Shown: piece by piece, positions 7,950 to 17,974 of the stretch
Layout: each line of letters starts with the position of its first letter
Position numbering within the stretch: the stretch's first letter is position 1
The notes under the pieces: model-generated
Databases searched by the model: none
Seen by the model: only the letters and a program-made list of their open reading frames with translations
What the model was told of the DNA's origin: nothing
Assembly (NCBI RefSeq): GCF_001543895.1
Contig: NZ_JYIJ01000014.1
Span: forward strand, 276,223-340,222
Source of the DNA: Carbonactinospora thermoautotrophica
GTDB lineage: Bacteria > Actinomycetota > Actinomycetes > Streptomycetales > Carbonactinosporaceae
Reading direction: 5' to 3'
Length of the DNA stretch: 64,000 nucleotides
Position numbers and translations under genes: made by a program

Positions 7950-9353
7950 TTACTTCTCCTGGTTTCCGGGGACGATGGGCAGGCCGGCGTCGGCGGCCTT
8001 GGCGTAGTCGTCGTCGATGTGCACCACCTGCCGCCTGGCGCGGGCGAGCAGGCTGGCGGCGGCCGCAGCGCGGTAGCCGGAGCCGCAGTGCACCCACACC
8101 ACCCCGGCCGGTACCTCCTCCAGGCGGCCGGGCAGCTCGGGCAGCGGGATGTGCACCGCGCCGTCGATGTGGCTCTCGCGCCACTCGTTACCCATCCGCA
8201 CGTCCAGCACCACGTCGGGGGCCGGCAGCCTGTGCGGCGGGCGGCCGGCGCGGGCGGCGGCCAGCTCCGTGAACGTGGCGGTGGTCAGCTCACCCAGCCG
8301 CGCGGCGTCACCGCCGGCCCACTGCTCCGGGTCGCCGGTGGCCGCGGCGGCGGGGCGGTCGATGCCGATGCGGGCCAGTTCCCGCTGGGCGGCGGTGACC
8401 TGCTCGGCCGACTCCCCCAGCAGGGTGATCGGCGCGCCCCACGGGACCATCCACCCAAGCCAGGTCGACATCGGCCCGTCCAGGCCGAAGCTCAGCGTGC
8501 CGGTCAGGTGCCGGCGGGCGAACGCCTTACGCGAGCGCAGGTCCACCACCCACTCCCCGGCCTCGATCCGCTCGCGCAGTTCCCGCGGCTCGGCACGGCG
8601 CACCGGGGTGAGGTCGATCAGCTCGGCGCCGGCGGCGTTACGCACCCCCATGTGGGCGTAGTAGGCGGGGTAGGCGTCCAACCCGGCCAGGATGGTGGCG
8701 ACGAAGTCGTCGGCCTCCAGCCGCAGCGCCGGGTTCACAGTCTTCTCCTGCCCGATGGTCGACGCCTGGGCATCGAACTGCGTCGCCGAGCAGAAACTGC
8801 CGAAGCCGTGCGTCGGCCACACCTGCGCCCCATCCGGCAGCAGGTCGGCCAGCCGCCGCGCCGACGCGTGCTGGGCGCGGGCCAGGGTCTCGGCGTGCTC
8901 CTTGCCCAGCAGGTCGGGGCGGCCGGTGGTGCCGAACAGCAGCGACCCGCCGGTGAACACCCCCACCGGCCCGTCCGGGCCGTGCAGCACGTACGACACG
9001 TGGTGGAAGGTGTGCCCCGGGGTGGCCACCACACCCAGCCGGATCCGCTCTGACACCGTGATCTCGTCGCCGTCGGCCACCGGCACCCGGTCGAAGGCCA
9101 CCTTCTCGGCCGCGGCCACCAGGTAGGCCGCCCCGGTCAGCTTGGCCAGGGCCAGCCCGCCGGAGACGTAGTCGTTGTGCAGGTGGGTTTCGGCCACGTG
9201 GGTGATGCGCACCCCCAGCCGGCCGGCCAGCGCCAGCACCCGGTCGATGTCACGCTGCGGGTCGACCACCACCGCGACCTGCCCGTCGTGGGCCAGATAG
9301 CTGCGATCCCCCAGGGATGAGGTCTCCACCACCTCGACATGGATCGTCGTCAT
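7950..9353 (-). CDS. MBL-fold persulfide dioxygenase-like protein with rhodanese domains
   Basis: 467-residue fusion. Residues 1 to about 240 are a metallo-beta-lactamase domain with the metal-binding THLHNDYVSG motif near residue 57 and a later PGHTFHHVSY motif, typical of ETHE1/Blh persulfide dioxygenases that oxidise glutathione-type persulfides to sulfite. A first rhodanese-like domain (about 260-340) lacks an active cysteine. The second (about 375-460) keeps it in VWVHCGSGYRA. It heads the sulfur operon, downstream of CstR-type operator sites. It appears to be the only intact enzyme of the locus. Confidence 0.88.
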   Translation of the reverse strand: MTTIHVEVVETSSLGDRSYLAHDGQVAVVVDPQRDIDRVLALAGRLGVRITHVAETHLHNDYVSGGLALAKLTGAAYLVAAAEKVAFDRVPVADGDEITVSERIRLGVVATPGHTFHHVSYVLHGPDGPVGVFTGGSLLFGTTGRPDLLGKEHAETLARAQHASARRLADLLPDGAQVWPTHGFGSFCSATQFDAQASTIGQEKTVNPALRLEADDFVATILAGLDAYPAYYAHMGVRNAAGAELIDLTPVRRAEPRELRERIEAGEWVVDLRSRKAFARRHLTGTLSFGLDGPMSTWLGWMVPWGAPITLLGESAEQVTAAQRELARIGIDRPAAAATGDPEQWAGGDAARLGELTTATFTELAAARAGRPPHRLPAPDVVLDVRMGNEWRESHIDGAVHIPLPELPGRLEEVPAGVVWVHCGSGYRAAAAASLLARARRQVVHIDDDYAKAADAGLPIVPGNQEK

Positions 9354-9401
9354 CGTCGTCTGCCTTTCGCTTGATCGTTGTCGTTCGGTGATCGCCAGCG
9401 G

Positions 9402-9476
9402 TCAGCGGCCGCTGCCCCGCTCCAGCGGGAGACCAGCGCCCTGCCAGGCCTGGGTGCCGCCGGCCAGCGACCATGC
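9402..9476 (-). pseudogene. 3' relic of a rhodanese gene
   Basis: On the minus strand this segment encodes LAGGTQAWQGAGLPLERGSGR and a stop, the typical C-terminus of a single-domain rhodanese (GG..AW..AGLP). Nothing upstream of about 9476 continues the domain; the sequence runs straight into a CsoR/CstR-type operator. It is therefore the tail of a gene deleted between the operator and the persulfide dioxygenase gene. Confidence 0.55.
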
Positions 9477-9488
9477 CGTCGCTCCGGC

Positions 9489-9545
9489 ATACCCCCGGGG
9501 GTATATCTGGGGCAGGCTGCCCAATTCTTATGCCCCCGGGGGTAT
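9489..9545. promoter_or_regulatory. Tandem CsoR/CstR-type operators of the sulfur operon
   Basis: Two GC-core palindromes flanked by AT: ATACCCCC/GGGGGTAT at 9489-9504 (perfect 16 bp) and ATGCCCCC/GGGGGTAT at 9530-9545 (one mismatch). They match the known CstR/CsoR operator pattern (ATACCCC-GGGGTAT). They stand upstream of the minus-strand sulfur genes and downstream of the repressor gene, so persulfide-responsive control of the operon is expected. Confidence 0.75.
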
Positions 9546-9614
9546 TCACGAGGTGGACTGGTGGTCGCGCCGTGGCTGACAGGCCCGCCCCGCCAGGCAG
9601 GACGAACCGTCAGC

Positions 9615-9884
<270 letters not shown>

Positions 9885-9891
9885 TCACCTC

Positions 9892-9927
9892 CGCACCCAA
9901 TATACCCCCAGGGGTATATTGGGTGCG
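9892..9927. promoter_or_regulatory. 36-bp perfect palindrome containing a CstR-type operator
   Basis: Arms CGCACCCAATATACCCC (9892-9908) and GGGGTATATTGGGTGCG (9911-9927) are exact inverted repeats around CA. The inner part is the CstR/CsoR operator core. It ends 13 bp upstream of the repressor start, so autoregulation is expected. A GTG at 9928 on the plus strand starts a short open frame that was not recognised as a gene. Confidence 0.7.
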
Positions 9928-10012
9928 TGAAGCCCCTCACACCTGATGAGCAGGCGCACCCGCATGACGAGACGAACAAAGCCGGCATGCCCAAGTCTGG
10001 GTGCTCTCGGTG

Positions 10013-10040
10013 TCCCTCATGCTGCGTCCCTCATGCTGCG
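10013..10040. repeat. 14-bp tandem duplication upstream of idi
   Basis: The unit TCCCTCATGCTGCG occurs twice head to tail. It lies in the 257-bp gap between the repressor and idi, which otherwise contains only weak open frames. No function assigned. Confidence 0.6.
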
Positions 10041-10134
10041 CTGTTCCTGGACGTCTGGTCACCCGGAGTTGCTTTGCCCCTGGCCGGAGCTTCGAGAGCA
10101 TCGGGTCGGCGCGTGAGGCGGTAGGGTGCCCGGC

Positions 10135-10683
10135 ATGGCGCAGGGCACCCACGGAACCGACGCCGACCTGGTAGAGCTGGTCGACGATCAGGGCAGCCCT
10201 GCCGGTGAGATCCCCAAGCTGGCCGCGCACCAGCCCCCGGGCGCGCTGCACCGCGCCTTCTCGGTGTTCCTCTTCGACCTGTCCGGCCGCCTGCTGCTGC
10301 AGAAGCGGGCCGCCGGCAAGTACCACTCGCCGGGGTTGTGGAGCAACACCTGCTGCGGCCACCCGTGGCCGGGGGAGGATCCGGCGGTCGCCGCCGCGCG
10401 GCGCCTCCGCGAGGAGCTGGGTGTGGATGCCGGGCCGCTCATGGCCGCAGGACTGGTCAGCTACCAGGTCACCGACCCGGTGTCGGGCCTGGTCGAGCAC
10501 GAGTGGAACCACCTGTTCGTGGGTCGTGTGGTCCAGGAACCGGAACCAGACCCCGCGGAGGTCGCCGAGTACGCGTTCGTGCCCCTCGACGGCCTTGCGC
10601 GGTTCGTCGAGACCCACCGCGTGAGCGCCTGGTTCCCGGTCGTGTGGCAGGCTGTCACCCCCGCCCTGGAGTACCTGCCCTGA
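10135..10683 (+). CDS. idi: Isopentenyl-diphosphate delta-isomerase, type I
   Basis: Nudix-fold enzyme that interconverts isopentenyl and dimethylallyl diphosphate for isoprenoid synthesis. The 182-residue protein has the catalytic cysteine in SNTCCGHPWPGE (near residue 73), the Nudix-like RRLREELG helix, and the acid-rich metal and active-site segment VEHEWNHLF. Length is typical. ATG 10135 was preferred over a GTG three codons upstream; neither has a strong ribosome binding site. It stands alone between the sulfur locus and the hydrogenase operon. Confidence 0.93.
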   Translation: MAQGTHGTDADLVELVDDQGSPAGEIPKLAAHQPPGALHRAFSVFLFDLSGRLLLQKRAAGKYHSPGLWSNTCCGHPWPGEDPAVAAARRLREELGVDAGPLMAAGLVSYQVTDPVSGLVEHEWNHLFVGRVVQEPEPDPAEVAEYAFVPLDGLARFVETHRVSAWFPVVWQAVTPALEYLP

Positions 10684-10960
10684 GCGTGGGCCGGGAGGTG
10701 ACCCGGAAGAGCGGATCCCGCTGACAGGCCGTCCGCCGGGATCCGAAGCGGGCGGGGACGCCGGTCTTCCCCGGTTCACACCACCTGGCGGTGAGGCGTC
10801 GCCCCGCCGCCACCGCACCACACGGTCGGCGACCCACCAGGAAACGGGCCCTATGTGTCGCTCACACTTACCTGCCGAGCCCGGGGGTGATACACCCGAA
10901 AAGTCAAAGTTTGTCGATAGCGCGGTCGCGTGTGCCGCCCGCCGGGTGGAGGTGGTCCTC

Positions 10961-12028
<1,068 letters not shown>

Positions 12029-12047
12029 CGAAGGAGGCAGGACACGA

Positions 12048-13844
12048 ATGGTCGAGATCAGGGAGCCGGCGGCCGAGCCTGGTCAGCTCGTCGAGATGGC
12101 CTGGGACCCGATCACCCGGATCGTGGGCAGCCTGGGCATCTACGCGAAGGTCGACTTCAAGAACAAGCGGGTCGCGGAGTGCTACAGCACCTCCTCGATC
12201 TTCCGCGGCTACAGCATCTTCATGAAGGGCAAGGACCCCCGGGACGCGCACTTCATCACCAGCCGGATTTGCGGCATCTGCGGCGACAACCACGCGACCT
12301 GCTCGGTCTACGCCCAGAACATGGCCTACGGGGTGCGCCCACCCCACCTGGGGGAGTGGATCATCAACCTCGGCGAGGCCGCCGAGTACATGTTCGACCA
12401 CAACATCTACCAGGAGAACCTGGTCGGGGTGGACTACTGCGAGAAGATGGTCCGCGAGACCAACCCCGGGGTGCTGGCGCAGGCCGAGCGGACCGAGGCC
12501 CCGCACGCCGCCGAGCACGGGTACCGGACGATCGCGGACATCATGCGGTCGCTGAACCCGCTGGAGGGGGAGTTCTACCGCGAGGCGCTGCAGATGAGCC
12601 GCACCACGCGGGAGATGTTCTGCCTGATGGAGGGGCGGCACGTCCACCCGTCCACCCTGTACCCGGGCGGTGTCGGCACGGTCGCGACCGTGCAGCTGTT
12701 CACCGACTACCTGACCCGCCTGATGCGGTACGTGGAGTTCCTGAAACGGGTCGTGCCGATGCACGACGACCTGTTCGACTTCTTCTACCAGGCACTGCCC
12801 GGGTATGAGCAGGTCGGCCAGCGGCGGGTGCTGCTGGGCTGCTGGGGCAGCTTCAACGACCCCGACCACTGCGACTTCACCTACGAGCACATGTCCGACT
12901 GGGGCCGGCGCATGTTCGTGACGCCGGGGATCATCGTCGACGGCAACCTGCTCACCAATGACCTGGTCGACATCAACCTGGGCATCCGCATCCTGCTCGG
13001 CAGCTCCTACTACGAGGACTGGGAGGACGAGGAGCTGTTCGTCACCGAGGACCCGCTCGGCAACCCCGTCGACCGGCGCCACCCGTGGAACCAGCACACG
13101 ATCCCCAAGCCGCAGAAACGGGACTTCACCGGCAAGTACAGCTGGGTGATGTCGCCCCGCTGGTACGACGGGGAGAAGTACCTGCCGCTGGACACCGGCG
13201 GCGGCCCGTTCGCCCGGCTGTGGTCCACCGCGCTGTCGGGCCTGGTGGACATCGGCTACGTGAAAGCGACCGGCGACAGCGTGGTGATCAACCTGCCGAA
13301 GACCGCCACCAAGCCGGAGAAGACCTTCGAGTGGAAGATCCCCCGCCGCGACGGCCAACTGATGAGCAACACGCTGGAACGCAACCGCGCCCGCACCTAC
13401 TTCCAGGCGTACGCGGCGGCCTGCGCGCTGTACTTCGTCGACCAGGCCCTCGCGGAGGTCCGGGCCGGGCACACCAAGACCTGGACGCCGTTCACGGTCC
13501 CGGACGAGGCGATCAGCTGCGGCTTCACCGAAGCGGTGCGCGGCCTGCTGTCCCACCACATGGTGATCCGCAACGGCAAGATCGCCAACTACCACCCGTA
13601 CCCGCCCACCCCGTGGAACGCCAGCGTGCGCGACGTGTACGGCACCCCCGGGCCGTATGAGGACGCGGTGCAGAACACCCCGATCTTCGAGGAGAACCCG
13701 CCGGAGAACTTCAAAGGCATCGACATCATGCGCACGGTGCGCAGCTTCGACCCGTGCCTGCCGTGCGGGGTGCACATGTACCTGGGCGGGGGCACGGTGC
13801 TGCGCAAGATCCACTCCCCGACCATGTTCCAGACGGGAGGCTAG
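12048..13844 (+). CDS. hhyL: High-affinity [NiFe]-hydrogenase (group 1h/5) large subunit
   Basis: Catalytic subunit of 598 residues that binds the Ni-Fe(CN)2CO site. The L1 motif RICGICGDNHATC gives C75 and C78; the L2 motif DPCLPCGVHMYLGGG gives C570, C573 and H576. All four cysteine ligands are present. About 22 residues follow H576, which the linked maturation protease would be expected to trim. It starts 19 bp after hhyS with an AAGGAGG ribosome binding site. Confidence 0.95.
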   Translation: MVEIREPAAEPGQLVEMAWDPITRIVGSLGIYAKVDFKNKRVAECYSTSSIFRGYSIFMKGKDPRDAHFITSRICGICGDNHATCSVYAQNMAYGVRPPHLGEWIINLGEAAEYMFDHNIYQENLVGVDYCEKMVRETNPGVLAQAERTEAPHAAEHGYRTIADIMRSLNPLEGEFYREALQMSRTTREMFCLMEGRHVHPSTLYPGGVGTVATVQLFTDYLTRLMRYVEFLKRVVPMHDDLFDFFYQALPGYEQVGQRRVLLGCWGSFNDPDHCDFTYEHMSDWGRRMFVTPGIIVDGNLLTNDLVDINLGIRILLGSSYYEDWEDEELFVTEDPLGNPVDRRHPWNQHTIPKPQKRDFTGKYSWVMSPRWYDGEKYLPLDTGGGPFARLWSTALSGLVDIGYVKATGDSVVINLPKTATKPEKTFEWKIPRRDGQLMSNTLERNRARTYFQAYAAACALYFVDQALAEVRAGHTKTWTPFTVPDEAISCGFTEAVRGLLSHHMVIRNGKIANYHPYPPTPWNASVRDVYGTPGPYEDAVQNTPIFEENPPENFKGIDIMRTVRSFDPCLPCGVHMYLGGGTVLRKIHSPTMFQTGG

Positions 13845-13850
13845 CCCGGC

Positions 13851-14717
13851 ATGGCCGCACGGGACCCCCGGACGGTCGGAGCCCGGATCGAAGCCCTCCT
13901 GGAGGAGCTGGGCGGGATCGCCGACCCGACGGTGCGGGACAAGGCCGAGGAGGTCGCCCGGCTGCTGGTCGAGCTGTACGGCACCGGCCTGGAGCGGGTC
14001 GTCGCCGCGCTCCACGCGGCCGGCCCCCCGGGGGAGGAGATCCTAGGCGCGCTCACCGGGGACGAGCTGGTGGGCAGCCTGCTCATGCTGCACGGGCTGC
14101 ACCCGCGGGATGTGGAGACCCGGGTCCGCCAAGCCCTGGACCAGGTACGGCCCTACCTCGGGTCGCATTCGGGGGGTGTCGAACTGCTGGGCGTCGACGC
14201 GCAGGGGGTGGTGCGCCTGCGCCTGGAGGGCTCCTGCTCGGGATGCCCGTCTTCCACCCTCACCGTCCGGCTGGCGATCGAGCAGGCCATCGAGGAGGCC
14301 GCACCCGAGGTCACCCGGGTCGAGGTGGAGGGGGTGACCGCCGAGCCGGCCCCCGCACTGCTGCAGATCCAACCCGGCCCCCCCGACCGGTCCTGGACCC
14401 CGCTCGACCTGCCGGACCTGCCCGCCGGCACGGTCACCGCCCGCGAGATCGGGAACGTGCCGCTGGTGCTGTGCCGGCTGGCCACCGGCTGGTACGCCTA
14501 CCGGAACGGCTGCCCCGGCTGTGGCTCGACCCTCGGCGAGGCCACCCTCGCCGGGGAGGTGCTCACCTGTCCCGGCTGCGGCCGCCGGTACGACACGCGG
14601 CTCGCCGGCCGGTCGGTGGACGGGCAGGACCTGCACCTGGACCCGATCCCGCTGCTGGCCGAGGGCGGCACGGCCCGGGTGGCGCTGCCCCAGACGGTCA
14701 CCGGAGCGCGACCGTGA
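13851..14717 (+). CDS. NifU-like / Rieske-fold-like protein of the hydrogenase operon
   Basis: 288-residue two-domain protein. Residues about 95-165 form a NifU C-terminal-type domain with the cluster-binding CSGC at about 129-132 (GSCSGCPSS). The C-terminus (about 185-275) aligns by pattern with a small Rieske domain, but both binding loops are CPGC (about 221/224 and 240/243) instead of CxH and CxxH. It therefore has four cysteines like a rubredoxin or zinc ribbon. It starts 6 bp after hhyL. An electron carrier or cluster donor for this oxygen-insensitive enzyme is a reasonable inference. Confidence 0.8.
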   Translation: MAARDPRTVGARIEALLEELGGIADPTVRDKAEEVARLLVELYGTGLERVVAALHAAGPPGEEILGALTGDELVGSLLMLHGLHPRDVETRVRQALDQVRPYLGSHSGGVELLGVDAQGVVRLRLEGSCSGCPSSTLTVRLAIEQAIEEAAPEVTRVEVEGVTAEPAPALLQIQPGPPDRSWTPLDLPDLPAGTVTAREIGNVPLVLCRLATGWYAYRNGCPGCGSTLGEATLAGEVLTCPGCGRRYDTRLAGRSVDGQDLHLDPIPLLAEGGTARVALPQTVTGARP

Positions 14718-15340
14718 GCGACGGGCTGGACATCCTGCGCCGCTTCACCCGGCCCCCGCCCCGGGTGCGGCCGGGGGAGCGGTGCGAGATGTGCGGGGAG
14801 CCGCTCGGTGAGGAGCACCCGCACGTGGTCGACGTCGAGCAGCGCGGGCTGCTGTGCACGTGCCGCCCCTGCTACCTGCTGTTCAGCAATCCCGGGGCGA
14901 GCCGGGGCCGGTACCGGGCCGTCCCGGACCGCTACCGCTACGATGCGGCCTTCGCGCTCACCGACGCGCAGTGGGACGAGCTGCAGATCCCCGTCGGCAT
15001 GGCGTTCTTCCTGATCAACTCCGCACTGGAGCGGGTCATCGCCTTCTACCCCAGCCCGGCCGGGGCGACCGAAAGCCGGCTCCCGCTCGCCACCTGGCAG
15101 GCCGTCGCCGGCGCGAACGTGCTGGCGGCCGAGCTGGAACCGGACGTGGAGGCCCTCCTCGTCCGCCGCCGCGAAGGCGGGTACGAGTCCTACCTGGTGC
15201 CGGTCGACGCCTGCTACGAGCTGGTGGGGCGCATCCGGTTGCACTGGCGCGGCTTCGACGGCGGCACGCAGGCGCACACCGAGATCGACCGGTTCTTCGC
15301 GCGGCTACGCGAGCGCAGCCGCAAGGAGGGAGCACCATGA
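14714..15340 (+). CDS. DUF5947 family protein of the hydrogenase operon
   Basis: 208-residue protein recognised as the DUF5947 type that accompanies group 1h hydrogenases in actinomycetes. The N-terminal third is a metal-site candidate: CEMCGEPL, then LLCTCRPCYLLF (five cysteines with HPHVVD between). The rest is mixed alpha/beta and contains IPVGMAFFLINS and FYPSPAGATES. The GTG start overlaps the preceding stop (GTGA), indicating translational coupling. Molecular function unknown. Confidence 0.78.
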   Translation: MSDGLDILRRFTRPPPRVRPGERCEMCGEPLGEEHPHVVDVEQRGLLCTCRPCYLLFSNPGASRGRYRAVPDRYRYDAAFALTDAQWDELQIPVGMAFFLINSALERVIAFYPSPAGATESRLPLATWQAVAGANVLAAELEPDVEALLVRRREGGYESYLVPVDACYELVGRIRLHWRGFDGGTQAHTEIDRFFARLRERSRKEGAP

Positions 15341-15978
15341 CCGGGCTGTCGTTCGCCTGCACCGGGGCCGCCCCCGAACGGTACGCGGCCGCACCGACCC
15401 TGGTGTTCGACCTGCGCGTCACCGAAGAAAGCGGGGAGCGCGTGCACGCCCTCGCGCTGCGCTGCCAGATCCGCATCGAGCCGCAGCGCCGCACCTATGA
15501 GACGGCCGAGGCCGAGGGGCTGCTCGACCTGTTCGGCGAACCAGCCCGCTGGGGTGACACCCTCAAGCCGCTGCAGTTCACCACGGTGCCGCTGATGGTG
15601 CCCGGGTTCTCGGGCGAGACCGAGGTGGGGCTGCCGGTGCCCGTCACCTACGACCTGGAGGTCGCCGCGGGCAAGTACTTCCAAGCGCTGCGGGACGGGG
15701 AGGTCCCTTTGCTGCTGCTGTTCTCGGGCACCGTCTTCTACCAGGGCGCCGCCGGTCTTCAAGTCGAGCAGGTGCCCTGGGACCGGGAGGCCCGCTACCG
15801 GCTGCCGGTCGCCGTGTGGCGGGAACTGATCGACCTGCGCTTCCCCAACTCCGGGTGGCTGCGGCTGTCCCGCGACACCCTGGACGCGCTGCACCGGGTC
15901 AAAGCCCGCCGCGCCCTGCCCACCTGGGAACACGCGATCGAGTACCTGCTCAAGCAGGCGGGGGAGGAGACGCCGTGA
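15337..15978 (+). CDS. DUF6084 family protein of the hydrogenase operon
   Basis: 213-residue protein of the DUF6084 type, recognisable by HALALRCQIRIEPQRR and the VPGFSGETEVGLPVPVTYDLEVA segment. Mostly beta by pattern, with no signal peptide or membrane helix. ATGA overlap with the DUF5947 gene and GTGA overlap with the next gene place it inside a translationally coupled block. It has no known activity; conservation next to hhySL suggests a structural or assembly role. Confidence 0.78.
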   Translation: MTGLSFACTGAAPERYAAAPTLVFDLRVTEESGERVHALALRCQIRIEPQRRTYETAEAEGLLDLFGEPARWGDTLKPLQFTTVPLMVPGFSGETEVGLPVPVTYDLEVAAGKYFQALRDGEVPLLLLFSGTVFYQGAAGLQVEQVPWDREARYRLPVAVWRELIDLRFPNSGWLRLSRDTLDALHRVKARRALPTWEHAIEYLLKQAGEETP

Positions 15979-17321
15979 CGGGCGAGGTCGGGCCGGAGGT
16001 GACTGCGCTGGAGGAGACGCTGGAGGAGGCGCGCAAGGTCGCCGACGCGGTGCTGTACGAGGGGTACGTGCTGTACCCCTACCGCGCCTCGGCGCACAAG
16101 AACCAGTTGCGCTGGCAGTTCGGCGTGCTGGCCCCGCCCGCGTACGCCGAGGAGCGGTCGGCGGCCCGCACCGAGTGCCTGCTGGAGCCGGGCGGAGGCG
16201 AGCTGACCGTGTGGGTGCGCTTCCTGCAGGTGGTGCGGCGCGCGGTCGAGGAGGCGACCGGCGACGGCTTCCGCGCGGTGCCGGGACTGGAGGTGGACGG
16301 CCGGCCGCTGCTGCCCTGGGAGGAGGCACGCACGGTCGAGGTCACCGCCCGCGTCCCGGTGGCGACGCTGCTCCCCACCGGGCAGGTCGTGCCGATCGAC
16401 GTGCCCGGCGGGCAGGAGTACCAGGCCGTCACCGACGCCTCGGGCACGGTCCGGGCCCGGCTGGTCCGCACCCGCTGGCCGCTGCGCGGGGAGATCCGGG
16501 TGTCCGCGCAGCCCCTGCCAGGGCCGTACGAGGCGCTGCGGCTGCGCGTGGAGGTGGAAAACCGCACCGACACCCCGGACGTGCCCGGCCGGGACGAGGC
16601 GCTGCGCCACGCGCTGCTCGCCCAGCACACGCTGCTGGCGGTCACCGACGGGGTGTTCCTGTCCCTGCTGGACCCGCCCGAGTGGGCCAGGCCGGCCGCC
16701 GAGGCGTGCCGCAACGACGGCACCTGGCCGGTCCTGGTGGGGCCGCCCGAGCGGCCCCGGGTGGTGCTGTCCACACCGATCATCCTCGAGGACTTCCCGC
16801 GGGTGGCCCCTGAAAGCCCCGGCGACCTGTACGACGCCACGGAGATCGACGAGATCCTCACGCTGCGGACCATGGCGCTCACCGAGGAGGAGAAACGCGA
16901 GGCCCGCGCCACCGACGAGCGCGCCGCCCAGGTCATCGAGCAGACCGACCAGTTGCCGCCGGAGGTGCTGGAACGGCTCCACGGCGCCGTGCGGTACCTG
17001 CGCCAGGCCGGCGAGCGCCCCCGCACGCCCTGGTGGGACCCGGGCGCGGACCGCTCGGTCTCGCCGCAGACCGACAGCCTGGTGATCTCAGGTGTGCGGG
17101 TGGCCCGCGGCAGCCGGGTGCTGCTGCGCCCCGGGCGGCGCCGGGCCGACGCCCAGGACATGTTCCTGGCCGGGCGCGTCGCCGTGGTGCAGGGGGTGTT
17201 CCACGACGTGGACGACGTCACCTATCTCGCGGTGACCCTCGAGGACGACCCGGCCGCCGAACTGGAGATCGCCCAGGGTCGGTTCCGCTACTACCTGCCG
17301 GAGGAGGTGGAGCCGCTATGA
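15975..17321 (+). CDS. Hydrogenase-operon protein of unknown function (448 aa)
   Basis: Soluble 448-residue protein not assigned to a named domain. It begins with a charged helix (ALEETLEEARKVADAVLYEG) and continues YVLYPYRASAHKNQLRWQFG. Later parts are mainly beta, and the C-terminal quarter (LVISGVRVARGSRVLLRPG) resembles a small barrel with ligand-like Asp/Glu residues. Four-base overlaps on both sides (GTGA, ATGA) tie it to DUF6084 and the maturation protease. A role in assembly or electron transfer of the hydrogenase is inferred from position only. Confidence 0.75.
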   Translation: MTGEVGPEVTALEETLEEARKVADAVLYEGYVLYPYRASAHKNQLRWQFGVLAPPAYAEERSAARTECLLEPGGGELTVWVRFLQVVRRAVEEATGDGFRAVPGLEVDGRPLLPWEEARTVEVTARVPVATLLPTGQVVPIDVPGGQEYQAVTDASGTVRARLVRTRWPLRGEIRVSAQPLPGPYEALRLRVEVENRTDTPDVPGRDEALRHALLAQHTLLAVTDGVFLSLLDPPEWARPAAEACRNDGTWPVLVGPPERPRVVLSTPIILEDFPRVAPESPGDLYDATEIDEILTLRTMALTEEEKREARATDERAAQVIEQTDQLPPEVLERLHGAVRYLRQAGERPRTPWWDPGADRSVSPQTDSLVISGVRVARGSRVLLRPGRRRADAQDMFLAGRVAVVQGVFHDVDDVTYLAVTLEDDPAAELEIAQGRFRYYLPEEVEPL

Positions 17322-17824
17322 CACCGCGGCTGCTGGTGGCCGGGGTCGGCAACGTGTTCCTCAGCGACGACGCGTTCGGGGTCGAGGTGGCCCGGCGGCT
17401 GGCCGCCCGGCCGCCGCGCCCCGGGGTGGAGGTGGCCGACTACGGGATCCGGGGGGTCCACCTGGCCTACCAGCTCCTGGACGGGTACGACGCGCTGATC
17501 CTCCTCGACGCCACACCCCTGGGCGGCGCCCCCGGGACGCTGTACGTGATCGAACCCCGGGAGCAGCCCCCGCAGGCGGTGGTGCACGACGCGCACAGCA
17601 TGGAGCCCGGATCGGTGCTCGCCCTCCTCGACGCGCTCGGGGCGCGGGTCGGCCGGGTGGTCGTCGTCGGCTGCGAGCCGGCGCGCCTGGAGGAGGGGAT
17701 GGGGCTCAGCGACCCGGTCGCCGCCGCCGTGCCAGACGCGGTGGACCTGGTCGCCGAGCTGATCGAGGAGTGTTTGCAGACCGCGGGGCAGGAGGCCCCG
17801 CGGCCAGGACCGCGAAGGAAGTGA
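17318..17824 (+). CDS. Hydrogenase maturation protease
   Basis: 168-residue HyaD/HybD-family endopeptidase that removes the C-terminal tail of the large subunit after nickel insertion. Visible nickel-sensing and catalytic-site features are GNVFLSDDAFGVEV (Asp near residue 17), the second acid around DYGIRG, and the histidine in DAHSMEP. The length is standard. It overlaps the upstream 448-aa gene by ATGA, and its substrate is presumably HhyL in the same operon. Confidence 0.9.
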   Translation: MTPRLLVAGVGNVFLSDDAFGVEVARRLAARPPRPGVEVADYGIRGVHLAYQLLDGYDALILLDATPLGGAPGTLYVIEPREQPPQAVVHDAHSMEPGSVLALLDALGARVGRVVVVGCEPARLEEGMGLSDPVAAAVPDAVDLVAELIEECLQTAGQEAPRPGPRRK

Positions 17825-17934
17825 TGGCGATGGTCGTCCGGCTCGTGCTGTGGGGAGCGCTGCTGGGGATCGGCGCCGTGGTCGCCGCGACGTACCGCGA
17901 CATCGCCCGCTACCTGCGCATGCGCAGGATGTGA
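17824..17934 (+). CDS. DUF6893-type single-span membrane micropeptide
   Basis: 36-residue peptide, start ATG 17824 one base into the protease stop (TGATG), with AAGGA upstream. It has one hydrophobic helix (LVLWGALLGIGAVVAA) followed by a basic tail YRDIARYLRMRRM. The tail pattern is that of DUF6893 small proteins found beside actinobacterial hydrogenases. One membrane span with a positive cytoplasmic end suggests an anchor or docking peptide for the otherwise soluble hydrogenase (inference). Confidence 0.72.
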   Translation: MAMVVRLVLWGALLGIGAVVAATYRDIARYLRMRRM

Positions 17935-17974
17935 CCCGCCCGGGTCGGGTGGGCGGCTGGTGAGGAGGCCGGAC

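Noticed and set aside
9928..10124. Short plus-strand frame starting at the GTG beside the 36-bp palindrome
   Set aside because: Contains a 14-bp tandem duplication and no family pattern; may be a gene remnant but cannot be supported.
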